64,000 nt of DNA from contig HG738140.1 in NCBI GenBank assembly GCA_000499405.2, positions 12,241,560-12,305,559 on the forward strand, given 5' to 3'. Positions within the stretch are counted from its first letter, which is position 1, and every line of letters starts with the position of its first letter. This stretch comes from Onchocerca volvulus (taxonomy: Eukaryota; Nematoda; Chromadorea; Rhabditida; Onchocercidae). The position numbers were made by a program, and so were the translations under genes. This document shows positions 49,980 through 63,191 of this stretch, in pieces. The notes beneath the pieces are model-generated. The model was not told the origin of the DNA. It worked only from the letters and a program-made list of their open reading frames with translations, and made no database searches.

Positions 49980-52900
49980 TTTATAATTTACATTTCAGAC
50001 GTTAGAGAATCTTTCACATGCAGTTTCTCAGTGAATGCATATGCGAGAAGTAGGAAAAAAAGTATGAAGATGAAATCTTTAAAAGAAGTTCGGACTTTCT
50101 GCTACCCGTTTTTTCTCTTTTTTTTTTTTTTTTTTTGTTACTGCTCTGAAGTTTCTTGACTAAGCTGAATAATTATTTAGCTGATTATTTCCATTTGAAT
50201 ACAGTTAGTCTTTGGGACTTGACTTTTTTAAAATATTACTAAGCAAATTAATCATTTTATTTCATAATTTACACTTTCATTTGTTTACGAATATGAAACT
50301 CACGCACTATGCAAGGTTAATGATTCGATTTATCAATAAAATTCTATTAAAAAAAAAAAAATTATGAATAACAAACAATTTTATAAGTAAAAGACAGTTT
50401 TATGAGCAACAATAACAAACAATTTCACTTTTTTAACGATATTTTCTTGTTTGGTACTCAAATCGTCATTCATTTCGCGAAATGTGGAAAAAAAACTTGT
50501 GATCTTAAACTACAGCATTCTCATGAAATAATAATTGGTATCACGTATTAAAGTGAAAGCAATTGATTTAAATTCAAAAAAAAAAAAAAAAAATTTGATG
50601 GATTGAATAATACTATATTTTTTTACTATGTCAAAAAAGCTTAGTTTCTAAATTTTGCAATTTATTCCGGTGCTTTCTTTTGAATCCCATTTCAATTCAT
50701 CTTAGAAACTTGCTTAGATTTTATAATTTATGCTTGTGTTTTCTTTCAAATTTCACTCCAATTTCTCTTAAAAACTTGTTTCAATGTTTTCAAACTCAAT
50801 CAATACATATGACATGGAAATTTTTCGGAACAAAACAACATCAGCAAAATTTATTTCATCAAAAAAAGGATTATTTCTTTTTAACACTAATCTATTTGTT
50901 TATTCTTTTATTTAACAAAATAAGCCAGTCAAGTTGTTTTAGCATCTTAACATTGTCTTTCATTTCAATAATTTTATAATTCATTCATTTTTGCTACAAG
51001 TGCGCCAAGAAAATATATCTATGATATTAGAAATTCAAGTTATTTATCTTCGGGTAATATTTGTTTCCTCATTTTTTTTTTAATGATTTGGCTTATCCCT
51101 AACAAATTATTATCTCATAATTATAGTATCAAAGCATGAATTGAATAATTTCGTTGTAGTTGAATTAATTTTGTGTCATTTATTTCTCTGCATTTATTAT
51201 TTGCTTTTCTATTTCTTCTTTGTTGGAAATCTTTATTCGTAAGCAATCGAAATAAAAATTTGATCTCTAATCTTATCAACTTTATACTTTGAAATGAAAA
51301 TAGAGTATAGATATACAGAAGTGAGCGTTGCACCAACTTCTTCTTTTTTTTTAAAATTAATTATAATTTTTCGAAATCTAATCATATTTGGGAAATTTTT
51401 CAAGTACATAAAAAAAAGGATGGAATAGACAACCGTGTCAAGATTTGTTTCAATGAATAAAAATTGTGATATAATCATGGATTTTAGCTGTTCGACATTT
51501 ACCAAACAATCCATCATAGTTTTTATGAAATGTTTTTATCAGAGGATGCAAAAGATAGGAATGAAACGCTCATTTAATTGTTTTATGAGCATGCACTTTC
51601 TCGAGAATCCCTTTGTTATTTGGAAAAAAATTGGGCTCAATAATTGTCCAAAATTCCTTTTCGAGTCATTTACTAATTATTTTAAACAAAAACAAGAGAA
51701 GAAAGCCTTTTTCTTCAGTAAATTCTCAAGAGAAACTATTTATTTACAATGCAAATTTAAACATTTAAAATCCGTGAAACAATATATTTACCTTGCACTT
51801 AACCATCCTATTGGTTCTGTCTATGCACTGAAATTGAACGTGAAGAAAAAACGAAGAATTTTGAAACAAAAAAAAGGGCAAAAATTGGCGTAGGGAAAAT
51901 TTCAAAATTTGCTTAAATCCCGTTTGTGACATCTTCTTTGTAATCTTCATAAGCACATAACTTTAGTATCCATTAATTATCATGATAGAGTTTTGAATAA
52001 GTGAAAGTGATGTGAATAATATCAGTGTCCTTTTATGCTACCCTTGCTTTCTTTGTCGGAGTATTTATTTTAAAATTTCGAGACATCTGACTTGACTACA
52101 TAAATATTTCATTTTCATTCCGTTCCATTCCTTCTTCTTTTTTTTTTTTTTTTTTCTAAATTTAGATGTTACATGTGAATTCAAATAGTATTATCTGTTC
52201 TTGACTGCACGTTCCATAGCATTCCTATTTTTCAAATAATGATATAGACGATCAAAAGAGATGATTTCACGGTGGCATTCCCAGTCTTTTTCAGAATTAC
52301 CTTTCAAAGATCGTATTAGGCATAAGATTCATGCTACCATCCGAAAACACGTTATCCAAACTTGAAACGGTTGTAAGTGAAAAATTGTTTGAATGAAATA
52401 TAACTTTTCCTCAATTTTAATACTTTTTTTATTCTTAAAATAGTTTTTAAATGCTTAATTTTCCACATATACTGTGCGAATAATACTATATTAAATCAAA
52501 GCTTACTTAGTTCAGACGGCATTTTTACCTATCATTATCATAATTAATTGTATATAATGATGATGTAATGATAAGTAATTCGTTCATTAATTAATGATAT
52601 CTATTACATCCTCTCAATAATTTCAATCGACTTCATTTTTGTTAATAAGCGTTGAGTATTAACGATCCATGAGAGGCATCAATTAATGAAAATAAAATAT
52701 AATTGAAAATAAAAGATAAAAATGAAAATAAAAGATAATTGCGAAAAAATGGATGTTAATTATATCTAAATAACAAATTGAAAAAATAAATGGATAACTA
52801 TATGGAAAATGTTTGCAAATCAATGATAATAATGTTAACAATAGAATAAACTAATAAAAGATCGTAAAAAAGAATACCGATGAATTGTTACAATTGCAAC

Positions 52901-53399
52901 AAGTATTGGTTATGTTAAAGATATGACAAAATCACTCAAAATGATATTCACATTATCTGACCAGAAATAAACTAGAATTATTTGATGGATAATGCAAATG
53001 ATGCAAATTGAAGTTTTATAATAACAGTAATAATATCATAATGAATAAATTTCAAGCAATAATATATCTTAAATTTTAGTTCAAAACATTTTTATGAAAA
53101 AATTTTAAACTTCAATTTCAAAGCAAGTAACAGATATGGCACAACAAAAATGGATAAGAAGTGTGCATATCAGAGCTGTAATGATGATAATTACTGACAA
53201 TGATGGATGATGAAATTGATGATGATTATGATATTAATAAAAGGTAATCATGAGAATTATGATGGTAATGATGATAATAATGGCAATAACTGAAAAATTC
53301 TGCCAGTGTCACAAAATACGATATGACAATTATACGGAAATCCTCGGATGTTCAATTTACAATTTGAAAATTGCTAAAAACTATTGGAATGGAAAGATA
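49980..53399. other. intergenic, no gene seen
   Basis: A+T-rich DNA with long poly-A/T runs. The open frame 51435-51893 (plus, 152 codons) is the longest, but it is rich in Lys/Phe/Asn, overlaps minus-strand frames and matches nothing I know. From about 52530 to 53290 the sequence is a degenerate ATGATAAT-type simple repeat. Confidence 0.5.
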
Positions 53400-53696
53400 A
53401 TCGTATTGTTCACACAACATTTCAAATTCTTCACTGATTGATTTGGAAAATTTGACATTCGAATAGGCACATATTTCCATATACACATGCTTAATTTTTT
53501 ACCTGGCACACCTGTGACAGGTAAAAGTAAGTGAGTGGACTGAATTCTTGATTACACCTATTTTTTTGCATTTTTCATGTTTACATAACACTTCAATTTC
53601 TTCACCGATTGTTTTGAAAATTTGAAATAACGTTTTATTTGAATGAATGCGTGTTTTCATGTAGATAAAGTGCGTGTTTACGAACTTACGGACTAG
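53400..53696 (+). mobile_element. truncated Helitron-type fragment (copy D)
   Basis: Plus-strand blocks such as TTCTTCACCGATTGTTTTGA and AGTGCGTGTTTACGAACTT match the minus strand of copy A. It ends ACGGACTAG^TTGG at 53696, giving a CTAG^T terminus as in copy B. The 5' end is missing, and sequence between the shared blocks and the terminus is shorter than in copy A. Confidence 0.5.
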
Positions 53697-56600
53697 TTGG
53701 AATCGTCCACTCAAAGTTTATACGGCCTCTATAAACTAGCTAGACTTGTTCTATTCATTTTTTGCTTTTTTTTTTTTTTTTTTGAAATTATCAATTCTTC
53801 GAGAATTTGTTCGATTTGTCTTGAACCAGTCATTATGTCACATTCATTAAATGTTATATTTTCATTTTTCTTTGTCTAATCTTTTAGAAAAATTTAGATT
53901 GTTTATTTAGAATCGTTGCTAAAATTTCTTTCATATTTTCAAAAAATTCTTCGGTATCTCGAAAGTTTCAATTGATTCCAAAATTTCAGACTTCATCTAG
54001 TTGTTTTTGTTGGGAGAACGGAATAAGCAGACGATGTATGAAAGAAATGAGAACATGTTCTGCTTGTTATTTAAAAAGCAAAGATGACATTAAAGTAGTT
54101 GAATGGAACTCATCCAAATTTTTTGAAGTGCTCTTTTTATGGATTACACGAAACAATAATCAGTACATGCAAAGAGAATTTCAACTTCATTTAGTTTCAA
54201 GCCTTTCTTTCAAATCTCTCCTCATCCCTCCCAATCTACCAGCAATAATCCTTCAAAAATTCCTTTAAGGGCTTTTTTCTTCTCTTAAAATTGCAGAATA
54301 ATTTTGTATAAGTTTTATTAAATACTTCATAGCTCACGAAGGTTGCTTATTAAAATCAGTAGTTTATTAGTTTTCTTGAGTATTGAAAATTTTCATCTAC
54401 AAGCATTTTTTTTTAGTTTAAATATTGGATTAAATTATTATCATGCAAAATAATTTGTTAGATAATAATTTTTATTACAGTATGAGTTTTTCATTCAAAT
54501 TACTAAGTTTATCTTAGAAAATTCCGATTTCAGTCAAAGTCTTATAAATTTCAATTGCAAGATGAATCATCTAATTTTATTGAAAAATTTGAAACACTTG
54601 CATTGTTTTCCGATTATACATATGTTTTTTTCATTAGAACTATGATTTAGAGGAAATTATTGAATATGACTGAGCATATTTATATGTATTAAAGTTCAAA
54701 TACCGCAATAGTTTTAAGCTTAGGTTTTAAAAATTTATTTCAAGACTGAAATCTAAAAAAATTTTGTTCATGAAAAAGAGCTTATTTCTGATAATCAGTG
54801 TCAAATAGAAATTCTTTTGAGTTTTTTCAATAGTGACCCAAAAAGGAAAAAAAATTATTTATATTGGTACTTTAAGTTTCGGCGATGATACAAACAATAC
54901 CTATCTTTTTTAAATTCCCATTCGTTGATTGCAGATAAACAAAATGAAAAATTGAAAATCCGATATTTTATAATCGGATTTTAACAGGAAACAATTTGGA
55001 AAAGGCAAGTTTTTGCTTTTTTCTTTTCCCTCCTAAATAATTTGTGTTACTAAATTTGATAGCAATGATTGTTTATACTGCCAGTCATTGTTTATATTAT
55101 TCCCTTTGTTCCTTGACTTTTCATCATGTTGAAGTCAATGGTAGTAATCCTCCGAAAAATATGTTTTTATTTCGGAAAATGAAGAAGAAAGAGACAAGAC
55201 AGTAAACTTACGCATTGAATGTCAACGAACCATATGTGAATGAGAAAATTTTTTTGTTTTAAAATCCTTCGAATTTTCCTCACTTTTTTCCTATTTTTCA
55301 GAAATGAAGAGTGATGGAAATCTAAAATAAAGTAAAGTATGTTTCAGTAATTATTTCAATATCAATATAGTTTTTTTTTTTTCATTTTCGATTTCTTCCT
55401 TTATCATAATGATTTCCTTTTGCTACTGATCTCTTTCAACATTATGAAATTTCAAAAATTCTTCATAAAATGGCAAAATTTTAATCAGTTCATTTAATTC
55501 CTTCCAAATCTTTGCTCTCATAAGTATTGATTTAAAATCGAAATATTATAAGAATAAGACAAATTAGAATGAGTTTTTTTGACGTATGTCATGTGAAATT
55601 TATCGATAGAAAGTTATTTGAATGATAAAATGTCTCAAAAATATGCATGTGAAGCAATTCATCACCTTTAACTGTGCAATACTATGATGTCACAAAGAAT
55701 TTAATTCTGAATCATTGTTCAGTTTTGAATGATTACAGTCCACTTTTTGAAAGTTCCTTATTTAAAAAATAAAACTAAAACATGACAATATTTCAATTTA
55801 TTTCTATCAGGCAATGCTGCTTTAAGAAAGCGTATTTTTCGGATTCGGTGCTTCATGCTAATTTGCTTTACCTTTTTTGCTGATTAAAATTTTCATTTTC
55901 TCAAATACTCCAACTGTCATAACAAATTTTGATGAATTTTATATTTCCGAATGTCGAATGATTTATTTTATGTTCTATATTATTTTATTTCATGCCATTT
56001 AAAGAAAGGTTATTTTCCTCAGATCTGAATTATTCTCAATTTACTCCAATTTTCCTTCACTTTTATTATTCCTCACTCCTGTTTTCATAATATATTTACG
56101 ATAATGGAAAATAATATTTAAAAGGCATTAATGTCTGTTAAGGTGCAAGAATTTTTCGTCTCTTTTTAAAGGCTAAAATAAAATGATTACAAAAGGGATT
56201 GTGCTAAAGTTTGGATAAGCATTAGCTGATATGTTATTGTTGTTTTCTAAATCGTTTCATTGATAATCAAAAAAATTTTTCTTTTAGTAAGCATTCAGGA
56301 TTTTCGTATGAAACTATGGATGCTAACCGTTTCTCCTTTTCTTCAAAGGTTCGTTCTTTGCTGAATTTTTTCATATATCATTCTGATTTTTAGTATAAAT
56401 TTGCAAAATTGTAAAATTAAAGAAACCAGAAGAGCGCATATATTTGTCAATAAATTCAGTTATATTCACCGTGAAAATTGTGAACAGTTGAAAATTTGCC
56501 AATCTTTTTCTTCTTTCCTTCATTCAAGTATAGTAAAGCTCAAAGATGAATAAAATATTCCAATAATTACTGCGGATGCATAATATAGGAATATGTGAAA

Positions 56601-57560
56601 TACGAATTTTCAGTACTATTAATGAAAACTTTAATGTCTTTCATATCATCTCAATTTTAAGCTTTTTCTTAGAAAAATTTCAAACTTTAAATTCAACTCC
56701 ATAGCATCATTTAGCAGTACAAATAATTGAAATTCTGAATGTTTTATATCTGAATTAAATAGTATCCATTAATCTAAATAATGCTATAACCAACAAGAAT
56801 ATCATTATATTTCACAGTTGCCTTAATACTTTTTTAAGCTGAATAAGAAATTGAGTTTATAGTCAGGTTATTTATTAATTTTAAGATAATATAATTAAAT
56901 AATTTAACAAAAAGTAGAAAATTTATGATCTGTCGATTTACATAATATATTAAATAGCAATTACAACTAGTTGAATGAATCATAGATTTTGAAGTTTAAA
57001 AATAAATCAAATTATGTTTTTTCAGTTTACATTCATATTTTAATAAAATCCTTACTTTTCACAATTTTTTCTTCCAATGTCGTTAAACAAACAATAATTT
57101 CTTAGTTTTTTTCTCTTTCTCTCTCTCAAAAGTAAAAAAAAAAGAAAAAAAAAATGTAATTTTCTGACATTTTTTTACATTTGAAATTATGAAAAAAATC
57201 TTTTGCATTGTTTATTTATTTTATCTTTTTTTTTCTTTTTTTTTCACAAATGAATAATTAAATCATTTCTCTTTTCAGAAAAATAAGAGCTACTAATTTT
57301 GAAATGTCAAAATAAAAACCAATTCCTTTGGATTAAGATTCTAAAAAAAGAAAAATCAAATGAACAAATAAATGATAAAATCCAAATGTTTATATTGCTA
57401 TAAAAAATTTGACTTGATAATTAGTTGTCAAGCATATTTTGTGATATTTTTAAATTCGTAAAATAATTTGTACATTTAATTATAATTATCATTAGTACTG
57501 ATGAGTATATGCAACTATTTATAAGAGATAGTTGATAAGGATAGATCAGTCTAGCGAATC
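53697..57560. other. intergenic upstream of the transporter gene
   Basis: A+T-rich DNA. An open segment after an acceptor-like TTTCAG at about 53990 (SSSCFCWENGISRRCMKEMR, Cys-rich) could be a stray exon but has no partner exon I can identify. Otherwise nothing is supported. Confidence 0.5.
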
Positions 57561-57653
57561 ATTATTCAGTATAGCACTGAACGATAGCAACTTTTAAACA
57601 GTGATAGCACTGATCTGGAATCTCGATAGTGATCTCGAAAACTTGATAATACC
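57561..57653 (+). promoter_or_regulatory. probable splice acceptor and 5' UTR of the transporter gene
   Basis: ATTATTCAG ends at 57569, followed by an 84-base leader to ATG 57654. It may be a trans-splice site or the acceptor of a noncoding first exon. Confidence 0.35.
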
Positions 57654-60600
57654 ATGGAACAGCAATATAGTTCATTATTGCCAAGAGAACAATGGTCTTC
57701 GCCGGTCGATTTTATAATGTCCTGTATCGGATATGCCATTGGTCTTGGTAATGTGTGGCGATTTCCATATTTATGCTATCAAAATGGTGGAGGTTTGTTG
57801 ACCTTTTCCCCATATTATAGCATTTAAAATTTTATAGTACATTTCACGACTGAAAATCATTAATTATTAAATTTTTGAAATCAATTAAAAATGCAAGTTT
57901 ATTATTGGCAATATAGTTGATAAGTGATACGATTCAGATGCTGCACCATGTTTTATAGAAGTATGAAATGGATAAAGATCTGTTTTATCAAATCAGCTAA
58001 AATGCCTATTGAAAAAAAAGAAAAAAAGACAGTAAATTCGAGAGCAAAGAAGAATTTAAATTAATCCAGAATGCAACTTATCAGCAATTAAGCAAATCAA
58101 TTATCAGCCAAAATTAATTATTGTGGAAGATGAACCGATTTCAAATTTTTGCTTATTTTAACTTGCAAGATCAAATAATCAATAATTTTACTAAGTTTAG
58201 TTTTTCAATTTAATAATAAAGAGTATTTATATTGACTATAATTACTCTCCAAAATCATATCATTCATTTTTTTTTCACTTTATTATCAGGTGCATTTTTG
58301 ATACCATATGTGATATCGCTTGTATTTTGTGGAGCACCTCTTTTCATCCTGGAGACAACATGGGGTCAACTGTTGAGCATTGGTGGACTTGGAATGTTCA
58401 AAATTTGTCCAATTTTCAAAGTAATAATTTTAATCTTTAATCTGAAATTTTAATTGATTTCGTTTTTCATTATAAAGTTCATCATCACTGTGAAACAGTT
58501 TTATAGGGTGTTGGAATAGCAGCTGCTGTTATGGCATTTTGGCTCAATATTTATTACATTGTAGTTTTAAGTTGGGCAATGTGCTATCTGTTGGAATCAC
58601 TTCGATTGGATTCAAATGTTCCTTGGCGAAGTTGTGACCATATGTAAATTAAATCGACAAAATTTTTCAAATTTTCAATTTTTTGTATTCAAAAGTTTGT
58701 AATATTGCAACGAAAGCAGCTAATAAATTTTTTTTAATTCGCAATACAAATAATTCATATTGGAATAATAATAAAATCAATTGGAAATTCAAATTATTTT
58801 ATTATTGCTCAATAAAATTTGATGTTTCTTAATTAGTTTAATTAGTAGTTAAGGCATGATAAAATCAAAAATTATTTTGCAGATGGAACACTCCTCGTTG
58901 TCGCAGTGAATATGAACGATTAACTTGCGAAAGTAACAGAACAATTGCGAATTATTTCCATGTGCAGGTTCCATAAAAACGATGTCTTTCTCCCAAATAT
59001 TATTTCCTATTAATTTTAGGGAATCTGGATAAACGAATGTTAAGGGATATCCAGGAAAAAAAAAAAGGATGTTTTAAGAAAAGATTTCATAAAGCAAAAA
59101 ATTTTAAAAAAATTCAGAAGAGGAGAAATTTTCAAACAGAATAAATAAAATTTGATGAATAAATACAAATAATGTGTGTGTAAAAATTGAACATTTAAGG
59201 TACTGACGAATGATCATTTGAACGAATATAGTAGAAAATTTTTCGTCGGTGGAAAATCGAACTGGACTATTTGTAGTGATGATGATCTGAATGTACAATC
59301 ACCTGTCAAAGAATTCTGGGAGTTTGTTTATATTTCTTGAATTCAAATAAATGAGTTTTTTTTTTCTTTGTGTAAAATTTTTCCCGAAACTTATATCATA
59401 TCAAACTTTATTTCAAAAAAGCTTTTGATTAAAATAAAAATTCCAGCTATCAAGTGCTTGGTATCAGTTCAGGAATCGAAGAACCGGTAGAATTACGTTG
59501 GAATCTTGCTTTCTATTTACTACTTGCTTGGATAATATGCTATCTATGCATCTTCAAGGGTGTTCGATGGACTGGAAAGGTTCATTTCATTAAATCAATT
59601 TTTCGGGAATTCTTTTTTAGGATACCATAATTGATTGGCAAAAATGAACATTGTCAAAGACAACCATGAATGCATTGATAACTTGCAGTATGCAAAATAT
59701 TTTCGGAGCAAAATGCCTTAAGAAGAATATAATGGAAATTTCAATTTATTTATTATTGTTTGATTAATTTACTGATAGATTATCAGTATCATTAATTGCA
59801 GATCGTTTATCTCACTGCATCATTTCCGTACATAATGCTTATTTGCTTGCTGATACGTGGAATAACACTACCGGGTGCAGGTTTAGGTCTTGAATTCTAC
59901 CTGAAACCAAATTTTGAAAAACTTCTCGAGAGTAAAGTATGGGTAGATGCTGTCACACAAGTTTTCTTTTCATATGGCCTTGGTGTTGGCGCTCTTGTCG
60001 CACTTGGTAGTTACAATTCGTATCATAATAACATCTATAGGTATATTATAGTCTTTTTTATTCTAGGTATTATCGTTAAATTATCATTTTTATCATTTTG
60101 GAAAGTTAATTTTCTCTCAAATTTATAGGCAATCATTGACAATATGTTTTATAAATAGCGCTACAAGCGTTTTCGCTGGCTTTGTCATCTTTTCATTCAT
60201 TGGCTTCATGGCTGTTGAACAAGGCAAACCCGTTGAAGAGGTTCATATTCAAATCTTATTTCAACTGTAAATTCAGTTGAAAATTTTTACTTCAACGATT
60301 GATGAATGGCAAACTACGAACGCAATCTTTATTGAAAATTTTTTAATAGATTATGATAAATTTACCTCGTGCATAGACTGAAGTTTCAATTAAATTTAAA
60401 ATTCCAGTAAATTTATCTAATACTTAACAATATTTTGTGAAATTTTTGTTGGATAAGAGTGATTTTAGGTAGCAAAATCTGGTCCAGGCCTCCTTTTTCT
60501 GGCTTATCCATCCGGAATCTTGCAGCTGCCCTACACAAATGTTTGGTCAATCCTTTTTTTTACAATGGTTTTATTTTTGGGCATTGATTCACAAGCAAGT

Positions 60601-63191
60601 TATTATAACATCTGAATTCAACTTATACTTAATAATATTTCAAAATTTGAACAATTTGCAAGATTCACCTTGTCACTTATACTTTATTTTACATAAAACT
60701 TGCGAACTTTGCTCAAATAGATGTTAATAAGTGGACAGATTAATACTTTATTGTACAGTATATCTTTATTCATTTTCATATTTATTTTATTTCGAATTCT
60801 ATTTCCAACATAATCATTAAATTTCGACAGAAATAATAAGCAAATATGGATTGTTTATTATGCGTTTATTTTTTTTTTTTGATGATACATAAAGTATATA
60901 TTTTAAAAAAATTAAAGCGCAATTGTCGTAGCAATATATCAGTGATAAGTAATGATATCAAATTCAGTTTTGTACAATGGAAGGCTTTTTCACAGCAGTG
61001 ATCGATGAATTTCCGCACCTAATACGAGCCAGGAGATACGGTCGTGAATTCTTTATACTCGGAGTATGTATTATAAGTTACTTATGTGGTTTAAGTACTG
61101 TTACAAGAGTAAGTTTTTCCGAAAAGTTCGAAAAAATTTTTGCATTAGCGTGATGAAAATGTATAGATTTGTTAAATTATGCATTGAAATATTTGAGAAA
61201 TCGATTGATTTTTGTTGGAATACTGCTGACATTTACTTTTTTTCTGATGATAATTTCTTGAAAAACGAATCGAAAAAAGTATGAAAAAATATTGATGAAA
61301 AGAAAATTTTAATATCACTTGCAATTATTTTCACATTTCATAACAATGAAATTTAATCATCGAATTCAATAAAGATTCAAGTCGAAAAAAAATCTTTAAT
61401 CGAAATAATTAATTTAAACTTTTCATACACTATTTAGTCGTTGAAAGCATTAATATAGATAGAGATATGTAGAATCTAGAAATTACTCCAGGATTTTTCA
61501 GGGCGGTTTCTATGTATTTCAATTGTTCGATTTTTATGCAGCATCTGGTTGGGCACTTCTATGGCTTCTATTTTTTGAATGCATCGCCATTTCATGGTCT
61601 GTCGGTATGTGTACGAATTTAAAATTCTCTTAAATTGACAAAGAAAAGAAAAAAGAAACAAAAAGTGATAATTAACTCAGAGAATGAAGTTAATCTTTCG
61701 TTAGCGAGTAAATTTTGTCAATATATATTCAGCAAGTTATAGGTGACAGTGATTGATTCTGGTTTTAAAGGCGCTTTAGAAATAGAAAATTGAGGATTAA
61801 AATTCAGAATCTGCAATTCTTGACTTGCTTAATTCCAAAAATATTCAGTTCAGAAAGCTTAAAATTTGGACAAGCCTAAAAGCCTCATTTATTTAAGAAA
61901 CTAAGAGCATATTTTAACGTCATTTCTTTACATCTTGCCATTTTTATCAAGATTGAATCATGGAGACTAAGAATCTGAACATGGAAAGTTAAGTTTATGA
62001 ATTTTCTATCCCAAGTTTGTCCAAGCAAGCTGTCGTTTGTTTTAGGCATTAATCAATGGTACGAGCACATCAGATCAATGGTGGGCTATTATCCAAGTCG
62101 ATGGTGGAAGTTTTGTTGGGTTTATGCAACTCCCATTGTGTGTATGGTTAGGAATGCTTAAATTCTATTAACATAGATTTAAATTTAAATTTTAACTTTT
62201 AAATTTTATTATCAATAATCTATTGAAATTTGGACATTTTTTTTTTTCATTCTTTTTATATATACTTCCTTCTTCTTTATTAGGTGAAGAAATAATTATA
62301 TAATTACGATTACAAAATTCTTGAGCACAATAAGAGCTGGTATTGTTTATCATTTAACAATTATCTGATGCATCATATTAGGCGTGTAATGTGCAAAATT
62401 CGCGTAATCGTAATTAAATTTGGATTTTTGAACAATTTAATAGATCATTTTATTTGTTTAAACTGTTTTTTTTTTACTAATTTCAAAAACGATAAATCGT
62501 GGGATTAAATTTTATTTTAAAATTATATAAAATATATTTTGATAAATATTAGCGTTTTGCAGAGTGTACTGATTTTTGGTCTAGTAAAATACGAACCGTT
62601 ACGAATTGCTGCATACAATTACGATTATCCATTATGGGGTCATATATTTGGATGGTTTCTTTCTCTTTCATCGATGCTTTGCATTCCAATTTACGGAATT
62701 TACTTATGGATTATCACCGATGGAACTTCTTCTGATGTATATTCTATTTAAAGTCATATTTGATAATCTTATCAGGATCTTTAGCTTCTTTTTTTTTTTC
62801 GGAATGAAGGTGATGGAGGTTTAAAAGAGAATTGTTCACAATAAATCGTTTAAAGTTTCCTCATGTTTGATTACTATTGATTATTTAGGTTATGTTATCA
62901 GAATAGTATTTAGACCTATAATTTCGATCATTTACTCCATTTTTATCCTAATTTTTTAAAAATTTCTATCAGAATTTAGCAAGGCTTATATTATAAAATA
63001 TTTTTTTGACACATAATGTCTAACATTCGTAAAATAGTCCAACATCTACTTATTTATTTATTTATTTTTTTTTTTTGATAGTTTCAAAGTCACTGATTTT
63101 TTTTTAGAAATTTGAAAAACTATTTCGGCCAAAGATACAAACTGCATTAGATTGCAATGCTGGACACGAATTAATAGAACGCGAAGAGTGA
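57654..63191 (+). CDS. snf-11: sodium/chloride-dependent GABA transporter (SLC6 family)
   Basis: Predicted 608 residues, 14 exons with fully consistent phases: 57654-57792, 58290-58420, 58507-58643, 58883-58967, 59200-59321, 59447-59579, 59802-60040, 60129-60240, 60469-60594, 60968-61108, 61502-61604, 62046-62146, 62563-62736, 63108-63191. It moves GABA into cells with Na+ and Cl-. TM1 carries [13 protein letters not shown] (26-38); Gly30, where monoamine transporters have Asp, marks an amino-acid carrier. Also seen are the TM3 tyrosine pair (NIYYIVVL), the loop-2 cysteines C133/C142, and the TM8 ion and substrate region LGIDSQ (403-408). Along its length it matches GAT-1-type GABA transporters more closely than any other SLC6 branch I know ([35 protein letters not shown]). 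The N-terminus is short (about 19 residues) and loop 2 is long, with sequons SNRT and SNWT. Intron 9 uses a GC donor. GABA specificity is inferred from similarity. Confidence 0.92.

Noticed and set aside
51435..51893. 152-codon plus frame
   Set aside because: Lys/Phe-rich composition expected from A+T-rich DNA, no family resemblance, no splice-leader-like site upstream.
53697..54268. Possible RING-like or Cys-rich exons (ICSICLEPV; SSCFCWENGISRRC)
   Set aside because: Only isolated cysteine pairs; spacing does not complete a zinc-binding domain and no connecting exons were found.
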